64,000 bases of DNA from Sutcliffiella horikoshii (GTDB lineage Bacteria; Bacillota; Bacilli; Bacillales; Bacillaceae_I): the NCBI RefSeq assembly GCF_021991925.1, contig NZ_RXZI01000001.1:434001-498000 (forward strand). Reading direction: 5' to 3'. Below the pieces are notes generated by a model. That model did not search any database, had not been told where the DNA came from, and worked only from the letters and a program-made list of their open reading frames with translations. A program made the translations under genes and the position numbers. Below, piece by piece: positions 25,382 through 33,860 of the stretch (the first letter of the stretch is position 1; the number at the start of each line of letters is the position of its first letter).

Positions 25382-27229
25382 GTGCGAAAAAAACAAAAAA
25401 TAGAATTGAATGACAATGTAAAAAAGAGATTCTACTATTCTACTGACCAGGCAATCGAAAAACCGTTCAACTGGCAACAGATGTGGAGACTTTTCTCTTA
25501 TATGAAACCATATTCCAAGACCTTGTTGCCGTTAGCAATCATTACAATGCTAATTGCAACAGCAGTAAGGTTGGCTATTCCAATCATAATCGGTAAATAC
25601 CTATATGATGTTGCCATAAAACAGAAAGATATGGATATGCTTGTCCAGCTCGCGGTAATTGTTTCCGTTTTATATATTATTTCGTATGTAGCAAATGCAT
25701 TGAGGATACGTTGGATGAACATGCTTGGGCAAAATGTCATCTATGATTTAAGGAAGCACCTTTTTACACATGTACAAGGTCTGTCCCACCGCTTTTTCGA
25801 TCAACGTTCGGCTGGTTCGATCCTTGTCCGTATCATGAATGATATCAACTCATTGCAGGAATTGTTTACAAACGGTGTTATCAATCTACTTATGGATTTT
25901 ATTTTATTGATTGGTATCGTGGTCATCTTATTTACTTTAAGTCCGGAATTAGCAACAGCCATATTGGTTATCCTACCAATCATGTTTTTCATTTCTACAA
26001 GCTTGCGTAGAAAGATCAGAAGAGCATGGCAGGACGTTCGTATAAAGCAATCCATGCTGAACTCCCATTTAAATGAAAGTATCCAAGGAGTTCGTGTTAC
26101 ACAATCTTTTACGCAAGAAAGAGAGAATATGGGGTTCTTCGACCGCATCAATACGGAAAACTTCGAATCTTGGAAAAATGCGACAAGGCAGAATGCGATT
26201 TTCCGTCCGTTCGTTGAAATGACCAATGCGGTTGGAACAGCAATTCTTATCTGGTTTGGAGCCTATCTTATCCAACTAAGTATGACGGGTGGTTCCAGTA
26301 CTCTAACAGTCGGTATCTTCATTTCCTTTGCATTCTATTTAGGGATGTTCTGGGAGCCGATTTCACGATTAGGCCAACTTTATAATATGCTTCTTGTCGG
26401 GATGGCTTCATCTGAACGCATTTTTGAATTTTTGGATGAAAAACCGATAGTGGATGAGAAGGATAATGCAGTCAATCTGGAAACGATCCGCGGAGAAATT
26501 GAATTTAAAAATGTGGAGTTCTCCTATGACAGCAAGCGCACGGCCTTGAACCGCATTTCATTGAAAATGGAAGCAGGGCAAACTGTCGCATTGGTGGGGC
26601 ATACGGGTTCTGGTAAAACCACCATCGCTAACTTAATTTCACGATTCTATGATGCAACAGGCGGAGAAGTGAAGATAGATGGTTACGATATCCGCGACAT
26701 TTCCCTTCAAAGCTTACGTTCACAAATCAGTGTAGTCTTACAGGATACCTTTATTTTCTCAGGGACTATCAATGATAATATACGCTTCGGTCGCCCTACC
26801 GCCACCGACGAAGAGGTAAAGGCTGCTGCTGAAGCAGTCGGCGCAAATGAATTTATCGAGCGCTTGAAAAATGGGTATGATACAGAAGTTGAGGAAAGAG
26901 GTAATGTCCTTTCTGTCGGAGAAAGACAATTGATTTCCTTTGCACGTGCGTTACTAGCCGATCCTAGCATCATCATTTTAGATGAAGCAACAGCTAGTAT
27001 TGATACGGAAACGGAAGTGAAGATACAGACTGCACTCAAGCAGCTTCTGAAAGGTCGTACGGCCATCATTATCGCTCACCGTCTATCAACTATCCGCGAA
27101 GCAGATAACATCATTGTCCTTGATCATGGGAATATCATGGAGCAGGGCAATCACGATAAGCTGATGGAGCACGGAGGCATCTATTATCACTTGGTAAAAG
27201 CACAGTTTACGATGCAGGATGTGAGCTGA
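25382..27229 (+). CDS. yknV: Heterodimeric ABC exporter, catalytic subunit
   Basis: Second half-transporter, 615 aa. An N-terminal cytosolic extension of about 45 residues precedes the membrane domain (about 50-350) and the ATPase domain. Walker A is GHTGSGKT (406-413) and Walker B ends with the normal catalytic pair Asp534-Glu535. Its C-loop is altered to LSVGE (510-514). It therefore pairs with the upstream subunit to give one active and one degenerate nucleotide site. GTG start, GCAGGTG ribosome site. Likely multidrug or lipid export; the B. subtilis YknV name rests on synteny and size. Confidence 0.88.
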   Translation: MRKKQKIELNDNVKKRFYYSTDQAIEKPFNWQQMWRLFSYMKPYSKTLLPLAIITMLIATAVRLAIPIIIGKYLYDVAIKQKDMDMLVQLAVIVSVLYIISYVANALRIRWMNMLGQNVIYDLRKHLFTHVQGLSHRFFDQRSAGSILVRIMNDINSLQELFTNGVINLLMDFILLIGIVVILFTLSPELATAILVILPIMFFISTSLRRKIRRAWQDVRIKQSMLNSHLNESIQGVRVTQSFTQERENMGFFDRINTENFESWKNATRQNAIFRPFVEMTNAVGTAILIWFGAYLIQLSMTGGSSTLTVGIFISFAFYLGMFWEPISRLGQLYNMLLVGMASSERIFEFLDEKPIVDEKDNAVNLETIRGEIEFKNVEFSYDSKRTALNRISLKMEAGQTVALVGHTGSGKTTIANLISRFYDATGGEVKIDGYDIRDISLQSLRSQISVVLQDTFIFSGTINDNIRFGRPTATDEEVKAAAEAVGANEFIERLKNGYDTEVEERGNVLSVGERQLISFARALLADPSIIILDEATASIDTETEVKIQTALKQLLKGRTAIIIAHRLSTIREADNIIVLDHGNIMEQGNHDKLMEHGGIYYHLVKAQFTMQDVS

Positions 27230-27236
27230 GAATAAG

Positions 27237-27274
27237 AAAAGACATCGGTTTTATTGGGACCGATGTCTTTTTGT
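27237..27274 (+). terminator. Terminator after the ABC pair
   Basis: AAAAGACATCGGT and ACCGATGTCTTTT form a 13-bp perfect stem followed by T residues. Confidence 0.93.
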
Positions 27275-27335
27275 GTATTGTGTACCTCTAGGAAGGTGCT
27301 TAATAATGTTGGCCGCCAAATTAGCTCTAATATGG

Positions 27336-27411
27336 ATTATTCAAAAAACGGGTGGATTTATTCAATAAAGTGGTCAAAGTATGCAATAAACCTCTCCAAT
27401 TATTCAATAAA
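27336..27411. repeat. Phased direct-repeat array, 21-bp period (array 1)
   Basis: Four copies of a core resembling TTATTCAATAAA (TTATTCAAAAAA, TTATTCAATAAA, TATGCAATAAA, TTATTCAATAAA). The same C falls at 27342, 27363, 27384 and 27405, an exact 21-bp step. The spacers differ. The array lies between the ABC terminator and the convergent XRE gene. The rest of this 400-base gap (to 27633) shows nothing I can name. Confidence 0.7.
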
Positions 27412-27633
27412 TCACTTCAAATTAACGGACATCCATATATTCCCACAAGGACTCTTTTGATTATGGAAGTATATGTAATAAATGTGGAGTTTAAATGAGA
27501 TTTAAACTTTAACCAGAGTCGGCGCTATACATAGTTTAGTCAATGATACTCAAGCTTTTCTGTTATATAGCAAGCAACCAGAAAAATGGGACATAGTACA
27601 GTGATCAGAACGACAATATTGACATCCATTTAC

Positions 27634-28101
27634 TTAATCTCCCCTCTTTGGTTTTGATAGCTCTTTCAGCCTTTGTAACGCATCCGCTTTTTCAAAAGAG
27701 CTGTACCAGCGGAAATCCATCTCATCCAAAATTCGATAGTGCTGACTGATGACATTTTGCTGAAGACGGAAAGAGCCCTGCATTTTTATCTCTTTCCACC
27801 AGACTTTTCCTCCCAATGTCTTATCCTTAGGGGCATCAATCTTCTCGTGAGCGATTGTTTCTAGGACTTCTAATGGGTCAGCACCGAGTACAGAGGCTAA
27901 TACTTGACTCTCCCTAAACAGGGCGCAGGTGGCTGCACAAACGGTCCAGCCTGCTTGGCTCCTTCCTTTTTCGATCTGGACCAACGTTTTCTTGGAGATC
28001 CCCAATATTTCCGCCATTTTATCTTGAGTATAATCAAATTCCGTACGAATGAGCTTTATTTTACTTGATATCAAGGATATTGCTTCTGTATGATTCATCA
28101 T
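27634..28101 (-). CDS. XRE-family helix-turn-helix protein
   Basis: A 155-aa protein with an N-terminal Cro/CI-type helix-turn-helix (about 10-60, MAEILGISKKTLVQIEKG). The C-terminal part is unfamiliar. It contains an AAT-CALF stretch with two Cys, and a basic tail. It is probably a DNA-binding regulator; its targets are unknown. Two ATG codons begin the gene, with GGAG about 12-15 bases upstream. It converges on the ABC exporter genes, with repeat array 1 in between, so local control of the exporter is possible but unproved. Confidence 0.75.
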   Translation of the reverse strand: MMNHTEAISLISSKIKLIRTEFDYTQDKMAEILGISKKTLVQIEKGRSQAGWTVCAATCALFRESQVLASVLGADPLEVLETIAHEKIDAPKDKTLGGKVWWKEIKMQGSFRLQQNVISQHYRILDEMDFRWYSSFEKADALQRLKELSKPKRGD

Positions 28102-28270
28102 TTAGGGAAAGTGCTCCTTTTTATAATATATGTGTAATTTTACACTTTTTATTACAACTGTACAACTGTATCCATAAAAATAATTAGAAAAATACATTTT
28201 TAACATAGGAAAAATAAGATTATGATACAATAGTATTTATACATAACCTTTATAAATGGGGGAAGAACCG

Positions 28271-28936
28271 TTGAAGAAAAAAGAATTTGCCGTAATAGGC
28301 CTAGGGCGTTTTGGGGGAAGTATGGTACAGGCATTAAGTGACGAGGGAGTAGAAGTTCTTGCGATTGATAATGATGAAGAAAAAGTGAACCAGTTCGCAA
28401 ATATTGCCTCACATGCAGTGGTTGGTGATACAACGGATGAGGCTGTACTAAAAAGTATCGGTATCCGTAATTTTGATCATGTAATCGTTGCCATTGGCGA
28501 CAATATCCAAGCAAGTATTCTGACGACCTTGATCTTAAAGGAACTTGGCGTTAAACATATAACGGTCAAGGCAACCAATGACTATCATGAAAAAGTATTG
28601 AGTCGTATTGGAGCCGACCAAGTTGTCCATCCTGAAAGGGATATGGGAAGGCGTATAGCCCATAATATAGTGTCCAATAACGTATTAGATTATCTGGAGC
28701 TATCTGATGAGCATAGTATTGTGGAAATTGTTGCTAGTCGACGTCTTGATGGGAATACGTTGATTGATCTAGACATTCGCGCAAAATATGGCATCAATAT
28801 TGTTGCCATTAAGCGAGGGAAGGATATCATCGTCTCTCCTCAGGCGACAGATGCGATCAGGCAGGGTGATATCTTGATTGTCATCGGGGCAGATACAGAT
28901 ATTACGCGTTTTGAGAAGAATGTTGTGGAAGAATGA
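28271..28936 (+). CDS. ktrC: KtrC, gating subunit of a Ktr K+ channel
   Basis: Cytosolic RCK protein that forms an octameric ring under a KtrB/KtrD-type channel. In B. subtilis KtrC (YkqB, 221 aa) binds ATP/ADP and also c-di-AMP, which shuts K+ uptake. This protein has 221 aa when read from the TTG at 28271. GGGGGAAG is correctly placed for that codon, while the in-frame ATG at 28256 has no ribosome site. The RCK_N Rossmann motif is GLGRFGGS with DNDEEK, and RCK_C covers about 140-220. The membrane partner is not in the window. Confidence 0.95.
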   Translation: MKKKEFAVIGLGRFGGSMVQALSDEGVEVLAIDNDEEKVNQFANIASHAVVGDTTDEAVLKSIGIRNFDHVIVAIGDNIQASILTTLILKELGVKHITVKATNDYHEKVLSRIGADQVVHPERDMGRRIAHNIVSNNVLDYLELSDEHSIVEIVASRRLDGNTLIDLDIRAKYGINIVAIKRGKDIIVSPQATDAIRQGDILIVIGADTDITRFEKNVVEE

Positions 28937-28961
28937 TGAGGGATTTTTAATTTTTATATGG

Positions 28962-28992
28962 ACCAGCAAGGGGAGGCCTTTGCTGGTTTTTT
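28962..28992 (+). terminator. Terminator after ktrC
   Basis: ACCAGCAA and TTGCTGGT form an 8-bp stem with a 10-base loop and a T run. Confidence 0.85.
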
Positions 28993-29070
28993 GGTCTGTT
29001 TGTTAGATGGGATGAAAGTGCATGATGATGGCTGTCTGGTGTACGACAGTAATCTATCGGAATCCGAAAT

Positions 29071-29162
29071 ATCACAATGATGAGTGAAAATGTCACAATA
29101 ACTTGAAAAATAGTCACAATCAAGGCGGGAAAAGTCACAATACTCCTCCTGAATGTAGCAAT
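29071..29162. repeat. Phased direct-repeat array, 21-bp period (array 2)
   Basis: The core GTCACAAT recurs with an exact 21-base step from 29071, 29092, 29113 and 29134; a decayed GTAGCAAT follows at 29155. Spacers are unrelated. It lies between the ktrC terminator and the rnjA terminator, at a convergent junction. A minus-strand frame across it encodes seven-residue repeats only because 21 is a multiple of three. Confidence 0.75.
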
Positions 29163-29263
29163 CAAAGGATATAAAATGATAAATTATCCTTAAGTGTCCG
29201 ACGTATTCTACAATTTGATACAGTTACCATCAGCTTCACCGATAAATCAATCAATATCCATAG

Positions 29264-29297
29264 AAAAAACGCCCCCGACGAAAAATCGGGGGCGTTT
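29264..29297 (-). terminator. Terminator of the rpoY-rnjA operon
   Basis: AAACGCCCCCGA and TCGGGGGCGTTT form a 12-bp perfect GC-rich stem, with a T run on the minus strand. Confidence 0.95.
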
Positions 29298-29310
29298 CAG
29301 TATGTCACCA

Positions 29311-30978
29311 TCAAACTTCCATGATAATAGGAAGGATCATTGGACGACGCTTTGTTTTCTCATATAAGAACGGAGCCAGAGTATCTGTAATTTCATTCTT
29401 GATTTCGGACCACTGTGTGGTGCGGCGCTCCATGATTTTATTAAGATGTTTAGAAATCAGGGACTGTGCGTCATTGATCAGGTCACCAGATTCTCTCATG
29501 TAAACGAAGCCACGTGAGATGATGTCCGGGCCAGAAGCGATGCGGAAGTCTTTCATGTTAATACTTACAACCACAACTACAAGTCCTTCTTCAGAAAGGA
29601 TGCGGCGGTCACGTAAGACGATGTTTCCGATGTCTCCAATACCATTTCCATCAATGTACACATTGCCGGATGGTATCTTTCCTGCTACTGACGCTTCGTC
29701 TTCACCAAGTGCAAGCACTTCACCGTTATCCATGATAAAACAATTTTCTTCAGGTACGCCACAGTCAATAGCAAGTTGCTTGTGTGTAATCTGCATGCGG
29801 TATTCACCGTGTATCGGCATGAAGTATTTAGGTTTTATCAAGCGAAGCATGAGCTTTTGCTCTTGTTGACCACCATGACCAGAAGTATGGATGTCGCTCA
29901 ATGAACCGTGGATTACATCAGCGCCTGCGCGGAACAACATGTTGATCGTACGGTTTACACTTAATGTGTTTCCTGGGATAGGGGAAGAAGAAAATACTAC
30001 CGTGTCTCCAGGTATGATTTGAATTTGACGATGAGTACCGTTGGCGATCCTGGATAGTGCAGCCATAGGCTCTCCTTGGCTACCAGTACAAAGGATAGTG
30101 ACTTTGTTGGCCGGCATACGATTAATCTGGTTTGTTTCAATAAATGTATCTTTAGGTGCTTGGATATAGCCAAGTTCTTGACCGATATTGATGGCAGCTT
30201 CCATGCTTCGTCCAAATACTGCAACTTTTCTACCGTGTGCTACAGCTGCTTCTACCACTTGTTGTAGACGGTGGATGTTGGATGCGAATGTAGCGAAGAT
30301 CACACGGCCATCAACTTTGCGGAAGATGTCTTGGATGCTTTCGCCAACACGGCGTTCTGACATGGTAAAGTCAGGAATTTCACTGTTTGTGCTGTCAGAT
30401 AATAGGCATAGGACGCCTTCTTTTCCGATTTCAGCCATTTTAGTCAAGTTTGCTGGCTCCCCTACTGGAGTGAAGTCAAACTTGAAGTCTCCGGTGTGAA
30501 CAATATTCCCTTGAGGTGTTTTGACAACAACCCCGTAAGAATCCGGGATACTGTGGGTAGTGCGGAAGAATGTTACCGAAGTTTTACGGAACTTGATAAT
30601 ATCATCTTCCTGAATTTCAATTAATTTTGCTTTGCGTAGCAATCCATGCTCTTCTAGCTTGTTTTTGATCAGGCCAAGAGCGAGCTTTCCGCCGTAGACG
30701 GGAATGTCCACTTCACGAAGAAGGTAAGGGATGCCCCCAATATGGTCTTCGTGTCCGTGAGTGACGAAGAGTCCTTTGATTTTTTCTTGGTTTTTCACAA
30801 GATACGTATAGTCAGGTATAACATAGTCGATTCCAAGTAATTCGTCTTCAGGAAACTTGATTCCAGCATCAATCAGGATGATCTCATCCTGGAACTGGAC
30901 GGCATAGGTGTTTTTCCCGATCTCACCCAGCCCGCCTAAAGCGAATACCGCTGCTTGATTGTTTTTTACAAATTTCAT
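29311..30978 (-). CDS. rnjA: Ribonuclease J1
   Basis: 5'-3' exonuclease and endonuclease that drives mRNA decay and rRNA maturation. The 555-aa length equals that of B. subtilis RNase J1. The metallo-beta-lactamase signature THGHEDH gives the ligands His74, His76, Asp78 and His79. The beta-CASP domain includes FGRSMEAA and the motif GSQGEPM, and the C-terminal dimerisation region follows about residue 450. It begins 6 bases after the rpoY stop, so the two genes are translationally linked, as in B. subtilis. Confidence 0.98.
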   Translation of the reverse strand: MKFVKNNQAAVFALGGLGEIGKNTYAVQFQDEIILIDAGIKFPEDELLGIDYVIPDYTYLVKNQEKIKGLFVTHGHEDHIGGIPYLLREVDIPVYGGKLALGLIKNKLEEHGLLRKAKLIEIQEDDIIKFRKTSVTFFRTTHSIPDSYGVVVKTPQGNIVHTGDFKFDFTPVGEPANLTKMAEIGKEGVLCLLSDSTNSEIPDFTMSERRVGESIQDIFRKVDGRVIFATFASNIHRLQQVVEAAVAHGRKVAVFGRSMEAAINIGQELGYIQAPKDTFIETNQINRMPANKVTILCTGSQGEPMAALSRIANGTHRQIQIIPGDTVVFSSSPIPGNTLSVNRTINMLFRAGADVIHGSLSDIHTSGHGGQQEQKLMLRLIKPKYFMPIHGEYRMQITHKQLAIDCGVPEENCFIMDNGEVLALGEDEASVAGKIPSGNVYIDGNGIGDIGNIVLRDRRILSEEGLVVVVVSINMKDFRIASGPDIISRGFVYMRESGDLINDAQSLISKHLNKIMERRTTQWSEIKNEITDTLAPFLYEKTKRRPMILPIIMEV

Positions 30979-30984
30979 TGTCTA

Positions 30985-31194
30985 TCAGATCTCCAATACT
31001 TTAAAGTTTTCAGATTGCTTTTCATACTCATAGAAGTCTCCGGATACAGCCTGGATGAATTCAATGTTATACGGCTTGTCCTTCAGTTTCCTGCGGACTT
31101 CAAAGACTGCAGAAGCTTCTACATAAAGAGACTCCGTTTTTTCTCTAACTGGTGCTTCTGCAACGTCTTCCTGGTAATACACTTTAAATAACAT
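30985..31194 (-). CDS. rpoY: RNA polymerase epsilon subunit
   Basis: Small accessory RNA polymerase subunit of Firmicutes (YkzG), 69 aa, reported to bind near the beta' jaw and to resemble phage Gp2. The N terminus [10 protein letters not shown] and the stretch [18 protein letters not shown] are typical. On its strand AAGGAGAG lies just before the ATG. It is the first gene of the rpoY-rnjA operon. Confidence 0.96.
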   Translation of the reverse strand: MLFKVYYQEDVAEAPVREKTESLYVEASAVFEVRRKLKDKPYNIEFIQAVSGDFYEYEKQSENFKVLEI

Positions 31195-31599
31195 TCCTAT
31201 CTCTCCTTATAAAAGTTTCTGCCCATCAATCCACAACTCTTGTATAGCAGTGGACAATGGTATATATAGTTATTTAATGTAAGGGAAGGGCGCGGAAGTG
31301 TCCGTCGACCCACAATCTTGTGTCAAGCTACAATGCTCTTCTCCTTACAAAAAGACAACGCGTCACTAAATAATGCTTCCTAGAAATCTCTATATAGCCG
31401 GTCATTGGCTAAAAAGCCATTATTAACCTATATTATATACGATATTAAAGAAGATTTCATGTTTTTCTAAAAAGAGGCTTTTTCTATCTTCTCCAATTGA
31501 AAATAAATTTAAAAGCAGTGGTGTTTATGTAGTAACTTCTCGAAAGCTTATTCCTATTATAGTTACCAATGTTTTCTTTGTAAAATTTAATCGTCGATA
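31195..31599. other. Gene-free gap upstream of rpoY
   Basis: About 400 bases with no supported gene. It must hold the rpoY promoter, but I cannot pick a convincing -35/-10 pair. Minor hairpins (TGGCT-AAAA-AGCCA near 31405, AAAAAG-AGG-CTTTTT near 31470) are too weak to call. Confidence 0.5.
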
Positions 31600-31601
31600 A
31601 A

Positions 31602-31633
31602 ATATGTAAGAGCCCTTCAAAGTAGAAGGACTC
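31602..31633 (-). terminator. Hairpin after the 23-aa ORF
   Basis: On the minus strand GAGTCCTTC and GAAGGGCTC pair (one G-U) with a 6-base loop, 15 bases past the stop. The T tract is poor (TTACATATTTT). Confidence 0.55.
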
Positions 31634-31647
31634 ATCAACGGAATGGA

Positions 31648-31719
31648 CTAAGCAATCGTTTTTCGCTTGAGAATATTGTTCATTCTACGCAGTATTTTCT
31701 TTCTCAGTCTCCTTAACAT
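31648..31719 (-). CDS. Candidate 23-aa highly basic peptide
   Basis: Open reading frame with the product MLRRLRKKILRRMNNILKRK plus TIA: 11 Arg or Lys in 23 residues, forming an amphipathic cationic helix pattern. AAGGAG lies 9 bases before the ATG; a hairpin follows the stop; a perfect 9-bp dyad covering a TTGACA lies upstream. I do not recognise it. Small basic proteins such as FbpC of B. subtilis act with sRNAs, and other short cationic helices bind membranes, but neither role can be assigned. The gene call rests on the ribosome site and context only. Confidence 0.55.
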   Translation of the reverse strand: MLRRLRKKILRRMNNILKRKTIA

Positions 31720-31748
31720 AAGCATTCACTCCTTGTACTCAAGGTACG

Positions 31749-31784
31749 ATCTGTTTGTTACTAGTTAATATGTGTCAAACAGAT
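31749..31784. promoter_or_regulatory. 9-bp dyad upstream of the 23-aa ORF
   Basis: ATCTGTTTG and CAAACAGAT form a perfect inverted repeat with an 18-base centre. On the minus strand the right arm overlaps a TTGACA that could be a -35 box, so repressor binding there would block transcription. The regulator is unknown. Confidence 0.5.
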
Positions 31785-31956
31785 AAAATTGTTGCTGGTA
31801 AATATACGAAATTTCAGTACATAAGGAATGGCTTTTCACTTCTGAACAATGTACGTAGAATCAAGTATGGTTACTATCAGATTAACATATAAATGCTTTG
31901 TTGGGAATAAGTCGTTTGGGGCAGGTGAGAATCGAAGTAGAAGCGTGAATTTTTCA

Positions 31957-31986
31957 TTGACAGAAAACGCTTTCTTCATGTATTAT
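31957..31986 (+). promoter_or_regulatory. Sigma-A promoter of the DMT transporter gene
   Basis: TTGACA and TATTAT with an 18-base spacer, 35 bases before the gene start. Confidence 0.75.
31962..31975. promoter_or_regulatory. cre site between -35 and -10
   Basis: AGAAAACGCTTTCT is palindromic and matches the CcpA cre consensus at all core positions. Its location inside the promoter predicts carbon catabolite repression of the DMT transporter. Confidence 0.65.
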
Positions 31987-32020
31987 TTCGATACCCTAAG
32001 AATACAAGGTGGGAAACTAG

Positions 32021-32926
32021 ATGAAGCGTCTGTATTTGGCATTATTTACACTAAGTTTGATATGGGGAATGTCTTTTTTATTTATTAAATTACTTGTTGT
32101 GGACCTTGGGGTTTGGGGTGTCGTTTTCTGGAGATGTGCCTTTGGAGCAGGGACGCTGTTAGTAATGTTAATAGTCCAGCGAAAACTAAATACGTTAAGG
32201 AAGCTCCCGTTGATCCCTATACTTTTCATTGCGCTACTAAATAATGCACTGCCATGGGCACTGATAGCTGTTAGCGAAACGACGATCAGCAGCAGCCTGG
32301 CATCTGTTGTTAACGCGACTACACCGATATGGACCATTTTAATCGGATTTACTATCTTTGGAAGCCAAATGAAAAAAATGCAATGGATCGGTGTTGGTGT
32401 TGGCTTTTTTGGAATCTTGGTTCTCCTGGAATTGAATTTGTTCCAGCTATTTCACGATAATCTCTTAGGTGTAGGAACGATGCTAGGGGCGACCATATGT
32501 TATGGATTTGGCGCACATCTCAGTAGAAGATATCTGCAAAACATCCCTATAACTGTGATATCTTTTAGCACTCTTGCTATGGCAGGTGTGATTTCAGGGC
32601 TGATGATGGCTATTATCCAACCATCTGGATTTATGGCAGTGGGCAGCACAGATATCATCCTTTCCTTAATAGGATTGGGTGTGTTTGGATCAGGCTTTGC
32701 CTACCTTCTCTATTATTACATGGTAAAAGAAGGGAGTGCTGAATTTGCTTCTTTGGTGACATATTTAGTCCCGATCACTGCCATGATATGGGGTAGTCTG
32801 TTATTGGGAGAGAAAATAACGCCTCATATGCTTTTCGGTTTGATTCTTATCTTCAGTGGTGTATATTTGTCTTCGTACAAAACAAAAGCAAGTAAACATA
32901 AAGTGGCTAAAAAGATTGCAGTTTAA
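32021..32926 (+). CDS. EamA/DMT-family transporter
   Basis: A 301-aa membrane protein with ten predicted helices in two EamA repeats (about 5-140 and 155-290). Family wording is visible in LIWGMSFLFIKLL, FWRCAFGAG and the second-repeat LVPITAMIWGSLLLGE. DMT carriers move metabolites or amino acids, often outward; no substrate can be read. AAGGTGGG precedes the ATG. The HAD phosphatase gene follows at 19 bases, so they probably form an operon under the cre-controlled promoter. Confidence 0.88.
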   Translation: MKRLYLALFTLSLIWGMSFLFIKLLVVDLGVWGVVFWRCAFGAGTLLVMLIVQRKLNTLRKLPLIPILFIALLNNALPWALIAVSETTISSSLASVVNATTPIWTILIGFTIFGSQMKKMQWIGVGVGFFGILVLLELNLFQLFHDNLLGVGTMLGATICYGFGAHLSRRYLQNIPITVISFSTLAMAGVISGLMMAIIQPSGFMAVGSTDIILSLIGLGVFGSGFAYLLYYYMVKEGSAEFASLVTYLVPITAMIWGSLLLGEKITPHMLFGLILIFSGVYLSSYKTKASKHKVAKKIAV

Positions 32927-32945
32927 AAAGAGTAAGGTGGTTAAG

Positions 32946-33743
32946 ATGGAAAGAAACGATAAAATAGTATTCTTCGATATAGACGGTACACTACTGGATC
33001 ATCAAAAGGAATTGCCTGAATCAACAAAGAGGGCTATTAAAGGGTTAAAGGAAAGTGGCGTGTATGTAGCGATTGCTACAGGAAGGGCCCCTTTTATGTT
33101 CGAGGATTTACGTAAAGAGTTGGATATCCAAACATTTGTAAGCTTTAACGGGCAGTATGTTGTCTTTGAAGGGGAAGTCATATACAAAAACCCACTTAAT
33201 ATTGAAAAAATGCATGAGCTGCGAATTAATGCGGACAAATTGGCTCATCCCCTTGTTTATTTAAACCATGAGAAAATGAAGGCAAATGTAGAAGACCATC
33301 CTTTCGTCCATAAAAGTATGGAAAGCTTGAAGTTTACACATCCGGAATTTGGACCTTCTTTCCTTGATGAAACGGAAATCTACCAAGCATTATTATTTAT
33401 TGAAGATACGGACCAACAAAGCTACGTGGATTCCTATAATGACTTTCACTTTATCAGGTGGCACCAATATTCCACCGATATCTTGCCTAGAGGTGGCTCA
33501 AAGGCAATCGGTATCCAAAGGATGCTAGAGAGGCTTCCTTTTAAAAAGGAAAATGTATTCGCCTTTGGGGATGGCTTGAATGATGTGGAAATGATTGACT
33601 ACGTCGGTACGGGTGTTGCGATGGGGAATGCCCATCCAGAGTTACTGAAAGTGGCCAACCATGTTACGAAGGATGTAGGGGAAGATGGAATTATGCACGG
33701 CCTTGAGCTTGTGGGGCTTTTAAACAAGTCAGTTAAATCATAG
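32946..33743 (+). CDS. ykrA: Cof-type HAD phosphatase YkrA
   Basis: A 265-aa phosphatase of the haloacid dehalogenase superfamily, Cof subclass, similar in size and position to YkrA of B. subtilis (257 aa). Motif I is FFDIDGTLLD (catalytic Asp and the acid two residues later), motif II is ATGR, and motifs III/IV are LPRGGSK and FGDGLNDVEM. It probably acts on sugar phosphates or flavin or pyridoxal phosphates, as in many Cof proteins. The frame is open further upstream, but AAGGTGG fits the ATG at 32946. Confidence 0.9.
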   Translation: MERNDKIVFFDIDGTLLDHQKELPESTKRAIKGLKESGVYVAIATGRAPFMFEDLRKELDIQTFVSFNGQYVVFEGEVIYKNPLNIEKMHELRINADKLAHPLVYLNHEKMKANVEDHPFVHKSMESLKFTHPEFGPSFLDETEIYQALLFIEDTDQQSYVDSYNDFHFIRWHQYSTDILPRGGSKAIGIQRMLERLPFKKENVFAFGDGLNDVEMIDYVGTGVAMGNAHPELLKVANHVTKDVGEDGIMHGLELVGLLNKSVKS

Positions 33744-33821
33744 TAATGAAGTGCAGGCTAAAAGAGAAGGTGTTAAAACGCCTTGAAGGGAAATCCACTG
33801 CGATCTGCAAAATACTAAATA

Positions 33822-33855
33822 AAAGCCTGATCTAAACAGATCAGGCTTTCATTTT
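33822..33855. terminator. Bidirectional terminator between ykrA and def
   Basis: AAAGCCTGATCT and AGATCAGGCTTT form a 12-bp perfect stem at a convergent junction. Confidence 0.93.
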
Positions 33856-33860
33856 TGCTT

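Noticed and set aside
27254-27460. 68-codon plus frame over array 1
   Set aside because: It starts inside the terminator stem and its Tyr-Ser repeats only reflect the 21-bp period.
28947-29165. 72-codon minus frame with seven-residue repeats
   Set aside because: The repeats come from the 21-bp array, whose step is a multiple of three. No ribosome site precedes it, and the sister array with a 20-bp step is not coding.
31849-32088. 79-codon frame before the DMT transporter
   Set aside because: It runs through the promoter and cre site and overlaps the real gene in another frame; no ribosome site.
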